Positions 19,503-28,985 of a stretch of DNA of 64,000 nucleotides are shown here, in pieces (position 1 is the stretch's first letter; each line of letters begins with the position of its first letter). Under the pieces are notes generated by a model. That model worked only from the letters and a program-made list of their open reading frames with translations. It was not told where the DNA came from and did not search any database. A program made the position numbers and the translations under genes. This stretch comes from Cobetia crustatorum (lineage in GTDB: Bacteria; Pseudomonadota; Gammaproteobacteria; Pseudomonadales; Halomonadaceae): NCBI RefSeq assembly GCF_000591415.1, contig NZ_JEMF01000009.1:1-64000 (forward strand), in the 5' to 3' direction.

Positions 19503-19874
19503 ATGACGAGTGAATTACTGTGGGGGCTAGGCGGTCTCGTGGCTGGGAGCACTATTGGCTTTCTGCTAGGGCGTTTTCGTCCACGACGCAATGAGTGGAA
19601 TCAAGCAGTGGGCCCACTGATTTCGGCGCTTGCGCAAGCGGAACCGCGCGTGGCGCGTGGCGAGATGTTGGAATTGGAATCAACACAGTTGGAAGCTTTC
19701 CGTCAGATAGCATCACGTGGTGACTACTATAAGTTCAACAGTGGTGTTGAATACGTGAACCAGCAGTTGGCTACCGCTCAGGCAGTACATCATGATCGAC
19801 AGCAACAACAAGCGCTCTTGAATAGTGCCTGTTTGAGTCTGGCCACGTTACAGAACAGGGTGCGCCGTCGCTGA
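19503..19874 (+). CDS. Small membrane-anchored protein of unknown function
   Basis: 123 aa, not recognised. Residues about 4-23 form one hydrophobic segment with Gly spacing ('LLWGLGGLVAGSTIGFLLG'), followed by R-F-R-P-R-R, so the body should stay in the cytoplasm. The rest is helical and polar, rich in Ala, Gln and Glu, likely a coiled coil, ending R-R-R. ATG 19503 follows GAGG by seven bases. A T/A-rich stretch before it may hold the promoter. Codon use looks like that of its neighbours. Confidence 0.6.
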   Translation: MTSELLWGLGGLVAGSTIGFLLGRFRPRRNEWNQAVGPLISALAQAEPRVARGEMLELESTQLEAFRQIASRGDYYKFNSGVEYVNQQLATAQAVHHDRQQQQALLNSACLSLATLQNRVRRR

Positions 19875-20218
19875 GATCGGCGAAAGAAGAGAGCATTATC
19901 ATTTGCGAGTTAAGCAAGTACATACTTGCAGTGGCCGAGCATAGCGCGAGGGGGGCCGATATTCTTGAGGCTGATGCTCTTGAAATCGATATTGTGGTGT
20001 TAGAAATGTTGAAGCAAAGGGTAGGGTTTGGTACTCGAGGAAAGGACATATCACGAAACGCAGTGCTGACAAGCGTTGAGACAATGGCTAACAGCGATGA
20101 ATCAGGGATGTTTCAGAGAGACGTTCTTTTAAATACATCACTGCAATAGGGGATATTACAGAGAATAAGACAGGCTACGCTGTGCATTACCTGAAAATCA
20201 TCAGCGTGTTACTGCTGA
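19875..20218. other. Intergenic region, no supported gene
   Basis: 344 bases between the small membrane protein and tRNA-Leu. It holds a short inverted repeat (GCAAGT/ACTTGC at 19914-19929) and a 72-codon open stretch without a ribosome-binding site or recognisable protein. I see no RNA gene. Confidence 0.5.
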
Positions 20219-20303
<85 letters not shown>

Positions 20304-20395
20304 TAGAAGCTGGACAGTATTCTACCTGTGATGCCTTTCAAGTCAATCGCTTGTCTGCATTTATAGCCAATATTTTTCTTACTCCTGATTACAGC

Positions 20396-21166
20396 TCAAT
20401 CTTCTGAGACGTGCTCGCTTCGTGACTCCAGCCCACAGGGCAATTGCAGATAACTGGCAGCACGCTCTGCCGCATGCCGACAGTCGCTCAAGTCATCGTG
20501 CATCCAAGGCACTACGCCAAGACATGGCGCTCTTAGCGTACGCGATAACGTGGCCATATTGTCTTCACTCACTTCGATGTCAGCCTCAAGGTGATTGATA
20601 ACGTAGCCGGCGACTTCGAGGCCGTCGCGTTCGATCGCTTCCAGTGTCAGGCGAGCATGGTTGATACAGCCGAGTCTCAATCCCACTACCAGAATGACAG
20701 GTAGCTCTAGCTGGATGGCCAAGTCAGAGAAATCTTCCTCATCATTGAGCGGCACTCGCCAACCACCAGCACCTTCCACCAGCGTTAGATCACGTGATGC
20801 TGTCGCCACCTGACGTCGTATGTGCGCTTCAATCACACTGACTTCTAGCGCAACACCTGCCTGGCGCGCTGCGATATGCGGTGCGATGGCAGGCGCAAAA
20901 CGCCAAGGGTTGATGGCTTCGTAGTCAACTGGGGGCGTGCATTGCGCTTGTAGTGACAATGCATCGACATTGACCAATCCATCATGGTTCTCAAAGCAGT
21001 CCGAGGCGACAGGCTTCAAACCCTGGGTGGTAAGGCCACGCATACGTGCTCGGGCCAACAAGGCGCTGGCAATGAAGGTCTTGCCAATTTCGGTGTCAGT
21101 GCCGGTGACAAATGCGGCAATACCGTGACTGGTAAGAGAGGGTCGAGGTATGTCCTGTGAGGGCAT
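20396..21166 (-). CDS. bioD: Dethiobiotin synthetase BioD
   Basis: ATP-dependent carboxylation of 7,8-diaminopelargonate to dethiobiotin, the step before biotin synthase. The P-loop is GTDTEIGKT near residue 20; the strand 'QGLKPVASD' carries the substrate lysine and 'DLTLVEGAGGWRVPL' holds the second conserved glycine-rich loop. The product is 256 aa. Start ATG 21166 follows AAAGG and sits ten bases after the bioC stop; the longer reading to 21238 would overlap bioC heavily. It is the last gene of the bioB-F-H-C-D run. No bioA is seen in this window. Confidence 0.95.
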   Translation of the reverse strand: MPSQDIPRPSLTSHGIAAFVTGTDTEIGKTFIASALLARARMRGLTTQGLKPVASDCFENHDGLVNVDALSLQAQCTPPVDYEAINPWRFAPAIAPHIAARQAGVALEVSVIEAHIRRQVATASRDLTLVEGAGGWRVPLNDEEDFSDLAIQLELPVILVVGLRLGCINHARLTLEAIERDGLEVAGYVINHLEADIEVSEDNMATLSRTLRAPCLGVVPWMHDDLSDCRHAAERAASYLQLPCGLESRSEHVSED

Positions 21167-21176
21167 ATTGTTGCCT

Positions 21177-21998
21177 TTATGCAAATTTTCTTTGTATTTC
21201 ATTATCATTGTTGACAGGTTTTTCGAGTGTAAGTTCAATTACGTGATAGCTAACAGGTAATCCTTTCTCGGTGCGCAATGTTTCATGACGAGATCGAGCA
21301 TGCTGTAAATCAGCGCGTAAAAGGCGCCGGCCACTGGCCGTTTGTGCCCCGATTCTCTTGATGGAATCCATTACGCGAGCGAAGTCAGGGTAGTGAAAGA
21401 CATGCTGTCGCATGTCCCATTCGCAGATAAGGTCTGCTGATGTCGCCAGTGTGACAAGTGTCTCTGCTGAGGGAAAGTGACGCACTGAATCATCATCGCG
21501 CTGCCAGGCGTGCCGTACCTCGCTCAAGGTGCCGGGGCCGAGCGTGTTGATAAAGGCCTTGCCGCCTGGGCGCAAGATGCGAGCGATCTCACTGAGCCAT
21601 TTTTCTGGCCTATCGCACCACTGTACTGCAAGGCTTGAGAACACCAGGTCGAAGCTGTCGTTTGCCAGTGGCAGCCGTTCGGCATCTCCACGTAACCAGC
21701 TGATGTTGTCATTGTCGGCGGTACGAGCGGCTTCTTGCAGCATGGCCATCGACAGATCGAGCCCAAGGCAGTGGGCAACGGGGTAGCGTGCAGTCAATGC
21801 TTGAGTCCAGTGGCCCGGGCCACAGCCTATATCCAGTACCCGAGAGCGTGCTGGAAGATATACAGGCAGTGCATCGAACAACATGCGCGCCATCACGTGT
21901 TGCGCTTGTGCAAGCGTAATGTAGTCGGCAGCGCCGCGATCAAAGGCTTTGGCGATGTGGGTGCGTGTCGTCGATAGAAGAGAGTGTGCGGTTTGCAT
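21177..21998 (-). CDS. bioC: Malonyl-ACP O-methyltransferase BioC
   Basis: SAM-dependent enzyme that caps malonyl-ACP as its methyl ester to start pimelate building. The 273-aa protein has SAM motif I 'VLDIGCGPGHWTQALTARYP', 'CLGLDLSMAMLQEA' (motif II), 'GDAERLPLANDSFDLVFSSLAVQW' and 'LRPGGKAFINTLGPGTLSEV', the last close to BioC. The N-terminal 'IAKAFDRGAADYITLAQAQ' is also typical (K..AFsraA..Y...a..Q). The start almost touches the bioH stop (one base apart), showing translational coupling. Confidence 0.93.
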   Translation of the reverse strand: MQTAHSLLSTTRTHIAKAFDRGAADYITLAQAQHVMARMLFDALPVYLPARSRVLDIGCGPGHWTQALTARYPVAHCLGLDLSMAMLQEAARTADNDNISWLRGDAERLPLANDSFDLVFSSLAVQWCDRPEKWLSEIARILRPGGKAFINTLGPGTLSEVRHAWQRDDDSVRHFPSAETLVTLATSADLICEWDMRQHVFHYPDFARVMDSIKRIGAQTASGRRLLRADLQHARSRHETLRTEKGLPVSYHVIELTLEKPVNNDNEIQRKFA

Positions 21999-21999
21999 G

Positions 22000-22791
22000 T
22001 CAGAAGTTCTCGCTCTGGCAGATGCGGCTGCCGCCAGATGCCATTCGCTTCAGCAGTGCCTCCGCAAGCGCCTCATGGCAGCTGACGGGTAAGCAGTGGC
22101 CGCCATCAAACTCAGTCACGTGATGCCCCTGTTCATGTAATGCCGCGGTCAAGCCCGGCGCTAGCAACGGATCATGTTTTCCCAGCCAGAATTCCTCTGG
22201 TCGAGATAGTGTCATGACACGGGTCGCGAGCTCATTCAGTCCTGCTGACAATACTGTTGGTGAGTAGCTGGCACGTGTGCCGATCAATGCGCGTAGCCGT
22301 TTCAAACAGTCACGCGCATCTGCCTCGCCACTGGCTTGCCAGCGGAGAAAGTGTTGCCAGCTGGCCTCGGGTGAGCGAGTGAAGGCGTTAGCGAAGGTTG
22401 TCAGCGTGCCCGCTGGGAGTGCCGGAAATTCCAGCTGAGAACATGATGATATCGATTGTGCGAAACGAGGTCCCATCGCCAATGAGATTCTCGCGCCAGG
22501 CTTTTGCTCCGCTGGCAATGAGTTTGCCAGTGCTTCTGCGCGCAGTGCACCCAGTGACCACCCCAGCCACAGGCTGTGTGCTCCTCCCAGTTCTGACAGA
22601 TGAGCTGTATTGGCTTCGGATGCTGGTTGTGGCCAGTCTGGCGTCAGAATCTCAAGCCGCCTTTCCTGCATATGCAGCGATGAGGTTTGGTGAGAGGCGA
22701 GGTGACAAGTGAGGCTCGTAATCAATGGTTGCCATACTCGCGCATCGACTCCCCAGCCGTTGAATAGCACCAGGCGTGTCAGCGCGGCCAT
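22000..22791 (-). CDS. bioH: Pimeloyl-ACP methyl ester esterase, BioH/BioG-like
   Basis: Alpha/beta hydrolase that frees pimeloyl-ACP from its methyl ester, ending chain growth. The N-terminus 'LVLFNGWGVDARVW' matches the oxyanion strand (BioH has V-H-G-W-G). The nucleophile elbow is GWSLGAL, the acid is likely the Asp in 'GKHDPLL', and the base the His in 'GGHCLP', all in the right order. At 263 aa it fits BioH. Similarity to any one esterase family is modest, and the F-N-G-W-G start also recalls BioG, so the symbol rests partly on position between bioF and bioC. It overlaps the bioF end by 13 bases. Confidence 0.78.
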   Translation of the reverse strand: MAALTRLVLFNGWGVDARVWQPLITSLTCHLASHQTSSLHMQERRLEILTPDWPQPASEANTAHLSELGGAHSLWLGWSLGALRAEALANSLPAEQKPGARISLAMGPRFAQSISSCSQLEFPALPAGTLTTFANAFTRSPEASWQHFLRWQASGEADARDCLKRLRALIGTRASYSPTVLSAGLNELATRVMTLSRPEEFWLGKHDPLLAPGLTAALHEQGHHVTEFDGGHCLPVSCHEALAEALLKRMASGGSRICQSENF

Positions 22792-24118
22792 GAAGTCTCA
22801 CCCTTGGATTGCTGCTCCTGTGCCAATACCTCGGCAATAGCTTCCAGTAGCTGATCAATATCTTCTATCTGGTGAGCTGCTGAGAAAGTGAAGCGCAGGC
22901 GTGACATGCCAAGCGGTACGGTGGGCGGACGAATCGCGGAGACTAGAATTCCGCGTGATTTGAGCGCCTCACTCCATGCAAGTGCCCGTACTTCACTACC
23001 CAGTACCAGCGGCTGAATCGGTATGAGGATCTCGTCGCTACCACCTGAAACCGTCGAGGAATGCCCGGCGAGTCCCAGCGACAACTTGCTTCCTGTGAAT
23101 ATACGGCGACAGCATCGCGAAATTGTTTGATGCGCGCCTGCAAGTGAGCGCGTCTCTCAGGTTCATGCTTGACGATGTCGAGTGCTGCCAGGGTGGCAGC
23201 GGCGACATGTGGCGGTTGAGCGGTGGTGTAGATGTAGGGACGAGCCAGTTGAATCAGGCTCTCGATCAGTGTTTCGCTGCCTGCCACGAAGGCCCCAGCG
23301 CTGCCCAGCGCCTTACCCAATGTGCCGACCACTATCGGGACGTCAGCCAGCGAGGTATCACGGCTGACCAACCCTTCACCCTGATTGCCCAGTACGCCGA
23401 CCCCATGGGCATCATCGATCATCAGCCAAGCGCCGTGACGTCGGCATACTTCACTCAAGCCCTGGGTGTCAGCACAGTCACCATCCATGCTGAAGACACC
23501 GTCACTGATGACCAGTCGGTCATCCGCACGCGAGAGGCCGAGCTGACGGTCAAGGTCAACAAGGTCACGGTGATGGAAGCGTCGAGAGCTGACGGAGGTC
23601 GTGTTGGAAGATGCGAGTCGTGCCCCGTCCAGCAGACTTGCGTGGTTGAGGCGATCATGAAAGATCGCAAGTGTGCGTCCAGCAGCGCGTGAAGCATTGG
23701 CCAGCGCATCGATAACGCCAAGATTGGCCATGAAGCCAGTGGAGAACAGCAACGCGCGTGGCCGGCCAGTGAGAGTCGCTAACCGTTGCTCAAGCGCATG
23801 ATGTGACTGTTGATGGCCATTCACCAGATGCGCACTGCCACTGCCGACACCGTACTCACGAGCCGCCACACACGCGGCCTCAATCAAGGCGGGGTGTGCC
23901 GCCAGCCCGAGATAGTCATTGGCCGTAAAGTTGAGCAAATTGAGCCGCTCAGGAGTGCTACCGCCGGCAGCGACGAGCTTGACGTGTACGCCCTGAGCCG
24001 AGGCAAGTGTCAGGCGCTGTCGATAGCGGCCAGCCTGCTGACGATGGGTGAGCAGGCTGGCCAGGTGCGTGAAGCTTGCCGTTGACCTTTCACTCTGGTC
24101 TGAATCGATACCGTCCAC
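22779..24118 (-). CDS. bioF: 8-amino-7-oxononanoate synthase BioF, frame broken by a 1-nt loss
   Basis: PLP enzyme joining pimeloyl-ACP (or -CoA) and alanine. The main frame holds 'NDYLGLAAHPALIEAA', 'GVGSGSAHLVNGHQQSHHALEQRLA', 'DRLNHASLLDGARLA', 'ISDGVFSMDGDCA', 'WLMIDDAHGVGVLG' and 'VGTLGKALGSAGAFV' with the PLP lysine. After 'YSQEAS' the frame is lost at about 23082-23084; one extra base gives 'S-LSLGLAGHSSTVSGGSDEILIPIQPLVLG', the proper BioF C-terminus, ending at 22779. The repaired length (about 446 aa) is longer than the usual 385-390 because of N-terminal extra residues and a C-terminal tail. The start is a GTG seven bases from the bioB stop with only a weak Shine-Dalgarno site. Confidence 0.9.
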
Positions 24119-24124
24119 GTGAAT

Positions 24125-25330
24125 TCAGACCACCATGCCGCACGGCTTGCGCTCGCGGGCATGTCCATTGCCCGTGGCTGGAGTCGCTTCCTGCGTGGCA
24201 TCATAGAACAGACTGCCTTCCACGTTGGTACGCGCCTGCTCTTCCATGGCGGCCTTGAGTGCGGCTTCGCGCACTTCATCACTCGCCACCTCGTCGCGCT
24301 TTTCAGGATGCAGTCCGAGGCGGCTGAACAGCTCACGATCACGATTGGCTTGTGGGTTGCCGGTGGTCAGCAGGCGCTCGCCGTAGAAGATGGAGTTGGC
24401 ACCGGCGAGGAAGGCCAGTGCCTGGGTAGAGTCATCCATCTGTTCACGGCCGGCGGAGAGACGTACGTGGCTCTTCGGCATCATGATGCGCGCCACGGCG
24501 ATAGCACGAATGAATTCGATGGGATCGAGATCCTCGACGTTTTCCAGTGGTGTCCCCGCGACCTTGACCAGCATGTTGATCGGTACGGATTCCGGCTGCG
24601 GCTGGAGATTGGCCAACTGTCGCAGTAGTCCGGCGCGATCGGTAGTGGTCTCTCCCATGCCGAGAATACCGCCGGAGCACACCTTCATGCCGGCTTCGCG
24701 CACACTGGCTAGAGTATCGAGGCGCTCGCTATAACTACGCGTGGTAATGATTTCGCCATAGTATTCCGGCGAGGTATCCAGATTGTGGTTGTAATAGTCG
24801 AGGCCGGCATCGGCCAGTTTCTTGGCCTGTTGAGTATCGACCATGCCCAGCGTCATGCAGGTCTCTAGCCCCAGCGATTTCACTTGCCGCACCATCTCGG
24901 TGACGACTTCCAGATCGCGCGCGCGTGGGCTCTTCCAGGCAGCACCCATGCAGAATCGACTGGCACCGGCTTCCTTGGCTGCCTGTGCCTGCTCGACGAC
25001 CTTCTGAATCTCCATCAGCTTTTCCTTACCAAGCCCCGTGTTGTAGTGGCCTGACTGCGGACAGTACTTGCAGTCTTCGGGGCAGGCGCCTGTCTTGATG
25101 GAAAGCAGGGTGGAGATCTGAACCGCGTTCGCATCGAAATATTGACGATGCACTTGTTGCGCTCGGAACAACAAGTCATTGAAGGGCAGCGCCAGCAACG
25201 CTTCTATCTCTGCGACGCCCCAGTCGTGCCGCACCTGTATGTCAGCAGCTGTACCGGTAAATGTACTGGCTGCTGTGGCGGTTGCTGTATTCGCAGCTTG
25301 CGTGTTCACGGGCGAGGCTTCTACGGTCAT
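24125..25330 (-). CDS. bioB: Biotin synthase BioB
   Basis: Radical-SAM enzyme that inserts sulfur into dethiobiotin. The radical cluster motif CPEDCKYC follows 'SIKTGA'; further marks are '[15 protein letters not shown]', '[30 protein letters not shown]' and '[27 protein letters not shown]' with the arginine that binds the [2Fe-2S] cluster. The product is 401 aa, longer than E. coli (346), with an Ala/Thr-rich N-terminal leader and a C-terminal tail. I prefer ATG 25330, with AAGGA nine bases upstream; the next upstream start at 25405 would lie almost on the putative BirA site. It is the first gene of the biotin operon. Confidence 0.95.
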   Translation of the reverse strand: MTVEASPVNTQAANTATATAASTFTGTAADIQVRHDWGVAEIEALLALPFNDLLFRAQQVHRQYFDANAVQISTLLSIKTGACPEDCKYCPQSGHYNTGLGKEKLMEIQKVVEQAQAAKEAGASRFCMGAAWKSPRARDLEVVTEMVRQVKSLGLETCMTLGMVDTQQAKKLADAGLDYYNHNLDTSPEYYGEIITTRSYSERLDTLASVREAGMKVCSGGILGMGETTTDRAGLLRQLANLQPQPESVPINMLVKVAGTPLENVEDLDPIEFIRAIAVARIMMPKSHVRLSAGREQMDDSTQALAFLAGANSIFYGERLLTTGNPQANRDRELFSRLGLHPEKRDEVASDEVREAALKAAMEEQARTNVEGSLFYDATQEATPATGNGHARERKPCGMVV

Positions 25331-25406
25331 GAGATAGAGGTCCTTCTTCAGGCGGGCAGGGCGAGGGTGGCGTAGATCTGTTGGTCGATTCTGTGCGTCG
25401 ATCAAA

Positions 25407-25439
25407 AGGTCAACGTTCCTTGTTATTAAAGGTTGACTG
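25407..25439. promoter_or_regulatory. Putative BirA operator between bioB and comF
   Basis: AGGTCAACG-N15-GGTTGACTG, an inverted GTCAAC/GTTGAC pair with the spacing and shape of proteobacterial BirA sites (TTGT.AACC-N14-16-GGTT.ACAA). It lies in the divergent promoter region 77 bases from the bioB start, as expected for biotin control. Confidence 0.55.
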
Positions 25440-25441
25440 GA

Positions 25442-26290
25442 ATGATAGAGTTTCGACGAGCGCTGTCAACATTAAAGGAGTCCAAGGTTAACCAATGGCG
25501 ACTATCACGGCCGTGCGCCTTTTGCTTGCGTCAGCAATCAGTCGATACCTCGGAGGGCAGTCAGTACTCGAACGATATGCCATCGGGCAAGAAGCGCTCG
25601 GTCACGAGCGTACGCCACAGTGACTGGTGCGATGAATGCGATGCGATGATTGTTCGCAATCGTCATGCCTGTCCTTGCTGTGCTGAGCCCATGGCCTCCG
25701 CCGCTCTGAGCATGTCACCCTGCGCGCGTTGTCTTCTCGTGCCGCCTGCGTTTCAGCACACCTTTGCACCGCTGCGTTATGAAGGGCTAGTGGCAGGGTT
25801 GTTTCAGCGCTACAAGGACCAACATCAGCGTCGTGCAGGTAGATTGCTGGGGTTGCTGATGCAGCGTGAACTGACACCATTATGTGAAGCATGGCTGTCA
25901 CTGCATCCAGAAGCCGTCGTGATTCTGGTGCCAGCAGATGAGAGGCGGCAGAAATTACGCGGACACGATCCACTGTCTGGGTTGTACAAGTTGCTCGAGA
26001 AGACGGTGCGCAAGCATCCCCAGAAGGTGGCAAGGCTGAGAGATGATGCCTCCTCTCATGACGACCAGCGTCTGCGCGGGCGACGCGGACGTCTAAAAGC
26101 GCAGCGAGGGCGTTATGACATCATCGGCTCCTTACCCGCCAGCGTCATGCTGATTGATGATGTGATGACCAGTGGTGCGACGCTCGATAGCTTGGCATTG
26201 GCATGTCGCCAGGCTGGTGCTCGTGAGGTAGTGGCCTGTGTGCTGGCTCGCACGCCGCTATCGACAGCTGTTGCGACGCTTGAGGGTTAA
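25442..26290 (+). CDS. ComF family phosphoribosyltransferase-like protein
   Basis: Competence-associated ComF/GntX type protein. The N-terminal zinc part has paired cysteines CAFC, CDEC, CPCC and CARC; the C-terminal part has the PRPP loop '[29 protein letters not shown]'. Between lies a charged stretch with R-R-Q-K-L-R-G-H in place of the usual R-x-R-G-x-N. ComF commonly sits divergently from bioB, as here. The start is uncertain: ATG 25442 has AAAGG nine bases before it and keeps the first cysteine pair, while an ATG at 25577 would lose it. It overlaps the second half of the putative biotin control region. Confidence 0.78.
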   Translation: MIEFRRALSTLKESKVNQWRLSRPCAFCLRQQSVDTSEGSQYSNDMPSGKKRSVTSVRHSDWCDECDAMIVRNRHACPCCAEPMASAALSMSPCARCLLVPPAFQHTFAPLRYEGLVAGLFQRYKDQHQRRAGRLLGLLMQRELTPLCEAWLSLHPEAVVILVPADERRQKLRGHDPLSGLYKLLEKTVRKHPQKVARLRDDASSHDDQRLRGRRGRLKAQRGRYDIIGSLPASVMLIDDVMTSGATLDSLALACRQAGAREVVACVLARTPLSTAVATLEG

Positions 26291-26414
26291 CCTTTGTTCT
26301 TGCGTCACACTCGTCTTGGTGATCAATCAGGGAGAAGACTGGCGGTGAGAGGGTCTAATCTCATAGCATGCAGGGTCCGGCAGCCGTTTGCTGGTCCATG
26401 CCCGAGGAATTGCC

Positions 26415-27512
26415 ATGCCTATTGATCCTGTTCCACCTGCTGCCTCGCAATCTTCCGGCACCTCGAGTGATATTGATGCGCTGTCCAATGGTAATACCTG
26501 GCCGACATCAACGGCTCAGGATGGCCAAGTGGACAAACGCTTCCACCCTTTTGATGCACTGGCGCCTGATCGTGTTGTTGCCGCTGTCGAGTCACTAGGA
26601 TTCTGGTTGCCTGGTGAGCCTTTTGCGCTCAACAGCTACGAGAATCGTGTCTACCATCTAGCCGATGACGATCGTCGACGCTGGGTGGCCAAGTTCTATC
26701 GTCCGGAGCGCTGGAGTCGTGCACAGATTCTCGAGGAGCATGCCTTTCTGGCTGAGCTTGAGGATGCTGGTGTTCCGGGGGCGCCCGCCTGGGCGAATGC
26801 GAATGGTGAGACCCTTCACCAATACGAAGGATTTGATTTTGCGTTATTTCCCCACGTCGTGGGACGTGCACCAGAACTAGAATCAGCGGAACACCTTTTT
26901 CATCTGGGTGAGCTGATCGGTCGTGTGCATGCCATTGGGCGCAAGAGCCAGTTTAAGGAGCGCGAGACGCTATCTCCTGCGCGCATCCTCGATGAGAGTC
27001 GCGACAGCGTGCTGGCATCTGACTGGCTGAGTGAGCGCCAGCGTGATAGTTACACTCGGGTGATCGAAGCATTACGACCGCTGGTCGCCGAGCAGAGCTG
27101 GCCAGAGAATGCCCTGATCCGCACGCACGGTGACTGTCATATCGGCAATATGCTCGGGCGCGATGAACACTTCGCGCTGGTGGATTTCGATGATTGCCTG
27201 AGCGCTCCTGCGGTACAGGATCTCTGGATGCTGCTGACGGGAGACAGTGACCCTGAGTTGCACATGCAGCTCTCGGAAGTGTTGGAAGGTTATGAGCAGC
27301 ACTGTGATTTCGATCGCGGCCAGCTCAAATGGATAGAAGTGCTGCGTACTCTACGCATGGTGCGCCATAGCGCCTGGGTCGTGCGGCGCTGGGAAGATCC
27401 TGCCTTCCCGCTAGCCTTCTCACATGTCGCGAGCCTGGGATACTGGGATGATCATATCCGCAGTCTTGAGCAGCAGCGCGTCGCGCTGGATACACCGCGC
27501 TGGCTTGCCTGA
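26415..27512 (+). CDS. srkA: Stress response kinase SrkA (YihE/RdoA)
   Basis: Ser/Thr protein kinase of the aminoglycoside-phosphotransferase fold; in E. coli it protects stressed cells by countering MazEF toxicity. After a polar N-terminal leader of about 45 residues come 'LNSYENRVYHLADDDRRRWVAKFYRPERW' (nucleotide lobe with lysine), the catalytic loop 'IRTHGDCHIGNML' and the metal site 'ALVDFDDC'. The product is 365 aa against 328 in E. coli, the difference being the leader. GAGGAA five bases before ATG 26415 fixes the start. A hairpin follows; no operon partner. Confidence 0.9.
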   Translation: MPIDPVPPAASQSSGTSSDIDALSNGNTWPTSTAQDGQVDKRFHPFDALAPDRVVAAVESLGFWLPGEPFALNSYENRVYHLADDDRRRWVAKFYRPERWSRAQILEEHAFLAELEDAGVPGAPAWANANGETLHQYEGFDFALFPHVVGRAPELESAEHLFHLGELIGRVHAIGRKSQFKERETLSPARILDESRDSVLASDWLSERQRDSYTRVIEALRPLVAEQSWPENALIRTHGDCHIGNMLGRDEHFALVDFDDCLSAPAVQDLWMLLTGDSDPELHMQLSEVLEGYEQHCDFDRGQLKWIEVLRTLRMVRHSAWVVRRWEDPAFPLAFSHVASLGYWDDHIRSLEQQRVALDTPRWLA

Positions 27513-27565
27513 CAGAAATGATGCTCTGATCGATAGACGCGCTTGAACAGCATGTCGGCGCGAAA

Positions 27566-27598
27566 CATCACCCTCATCGGTCTTCGGTGGGGGTGATG
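27566..27598 (+). terminator. Hairpin after srkA
   Basis: CATCACCC and GGGTGATG arms with a 17-base loop, 54 bases past the srkA stop; no T-run worth the name. Confidence 0.45.
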
Positions 27599-27842
27599 TC
27601 GTTATCGAGGAAGGATATCGTGGGGAATGTTTATGAGTGCTGAGCAGGCTAGGCGGTGAATCGCTGAGCTGGAGCGTGATCAGGCCTGCGCTGATGGCAT
27701 CCCTGAGGTAGAATCTGCCCCTGACATTGAACACATAGTTGTACGAGGTTTGTTTGATCATGATCTGTTGTATAACTTATGTGCTTTACCCCTGCTATGC
27801 GCGCGCTCACGTGCGCCCCTGACCGATATCATAGGCAGACGG

Positions 27843-28394
27843 ATGACCGAAGAGATTGCCAACCACTACCGCCAGATCATCACTGCACTCGGTGAGGATC
27901 CGCAGCGTGAAGGCTTGCTGGATACCCCGAAGCGGGCTGCCAAGGCCATGCAGTTCCTGACGCACGGCTATCATCAGTCGCTGGAGGAGATCGTCAACGG
28001 CGCCGTCTTTACCTCCGATACCGACGAGATGGTACTGGTCAAGGATATCGAGCTGTATTCGATGTGCGAACACCATCTGCTGCCTTTCATTGGCAAGTGT
28101 CACATCGCCTATCTGCCTGCGGGCAAGGTGCTGGGGCTATCCAAGTTTGCACGCATCGTCGACATGTACTCGCGTCGTATGCAAATTCAGGAAAACCTGA
28201 CCAAACAGATTGCCGAAGCGGTCCAGCAGGTGACCGGTGCGCGTGGTGTAGCGGTTGTCGTCGAGGCGCGTCATATGTGCATGATGATGCGCGGCGTCGA
28301 AAAGCAGAATTCCAGCATGAAGACGTCGGTCATGCTAGGCGCCTTCCGTGACAATCAGCCGACCCGGCAGGAATTTTTGACGCTGATTAGCTGA
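27843..28394 (+). CDS. folE: GTP cyclohydrolase I FolE
   Basis: First enzyme of folate synthesis, turning GTP into dihydroneopterin triphosphate. The zinc and active-site motifs are plain: '[23 protein letters not shown]', '[23 protein letters not shown]' and '[22 protein letters not shown]'. Length (183 aa) is in the usual range for the short bacterial form. Start ATG 27843 matches the family N-terminus, although its Shine-Dalgarno site is weak and the frame is open further upstream. folX follows 108 bases later, as in pseudomonads. Confidence 0.96.
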   Translation: MTEEIANHYRQIITALGEDPQREGLLDTPKRAAKAMQFLTHGYHQSLEEIVNGAVFTSDTDEMVLVKDIELYSMCEHHLLPFIGKCHIAYLPAGKVLGLSKFARIVDMYSRRMQIQENLTKQIAEAVQQVTGARGVAVVVEARHMCMMMRGVEKQNSSMKTSVMLGAFRDNQPTRQEFLTLIS

Positions 28395-28407
28395 TGTGAA
28401 TACCACG

Positions 28408-28429
28408 ACGCCGCCGCTTCCGGCGGCGT
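28408..28429 (+). terminator. Short GC-rich hairpin between folE and folX
   Basis: 9-bp stem ACGCCGCCG with its complement and the stable loop CTTC, 13 bases after the folE stop. It has no T-run, so it may be a partial terminator or RNA-stabilising hairpin. Confidence 0.5.
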
Positions 28430-28502
28430 TATCGATTGAGGGCGCCACCTCATGAGAATGATATCTCCTTGAGGACGCCCTCCCTGATCGGAGTACCAGC
28501 CG

Positions 28503-28907
28503 ATGCCGATGCATGCCCTGCATGATGAACATCTCGATCACGATCTCGCCACCATCCGGATCAAGAATCTGCGTCTGCGTACCTATATCGGTATCAACGA
28601 AGATGAGATCCAGAATCGTCAGGACGTCGTGATCAATGTCGTGATCCGCTATCGCGCTGCACGTGCGGTGCAGTTCAATCACATCAGCGAAGCGCTCAAC
28701 TACCGCACCATCACCAAGCAACTGATCGCCCATGTCGAGGATGGCCGCTTTGCGCTACTCGAACGCATGACGCGTGAAGTGCTCGATATCGTGATGAGGC
28801 ATGAGCAGGTGATGACGGCACAGGTCGAAATCGACAAACCGCATGCGCTGCGCTTCTCTGATTCAGTCTCCATTACGCTGTCCGACAGCCGTGAAGATCA
28901 CACCTGA
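28503..28907 (+). CDS. folX: Dihydroneopterin triphosphate 2'-epimerase FolX
   Basis: FolB-fold enzyme that epimerises dihydroneopterin triphosphate, leading to monapterin in related bacteria. '[29 protein letters not shown]' and '[33 protein letters not shown]' match FolX of E. coli nearly residue for residue, and '[20 protein letters not shown]' closes the fold; FolB (the aldolase) has a different active-site lysine region. The N-terminal leader of about 15 residues is His-rich. It follows folE, consistent with FolE supplying its substrate. Confidence 0.92.
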   Translation: MPMHALHDEHLDHDLATIRIKNLRLRTYIGINEDEIQNRQDVVINVVIRYRAARAVQFNHISEALNYRTITKQLIAHVEDGRFALLERMTREVLDIVMRHEQVMTAQVEIDKPHALRFSDSVSITLSDSREDHT

Positions 28908-28985
28908 CGAGAGTCTGGTGTCTCCGGCTTGATGCTCTGTCAGATAGAGTCTGTCGAATATCGCTCGAATATCAGGAGTCGTGAC

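Noticed and set aside
19931-20149. 72-codon open frame before tRNA-Leu
   Set aside because: No ribosome-binding site, no recognisable protein and no neighbour support.
25495-25620. Alternative comF start at ATG 25495 followed by a frameshift
   Set aside because: Its frame would need an extra base removed rather than added, unlike the six other breaks, and the 42-codon peptide does not resemble ComF.
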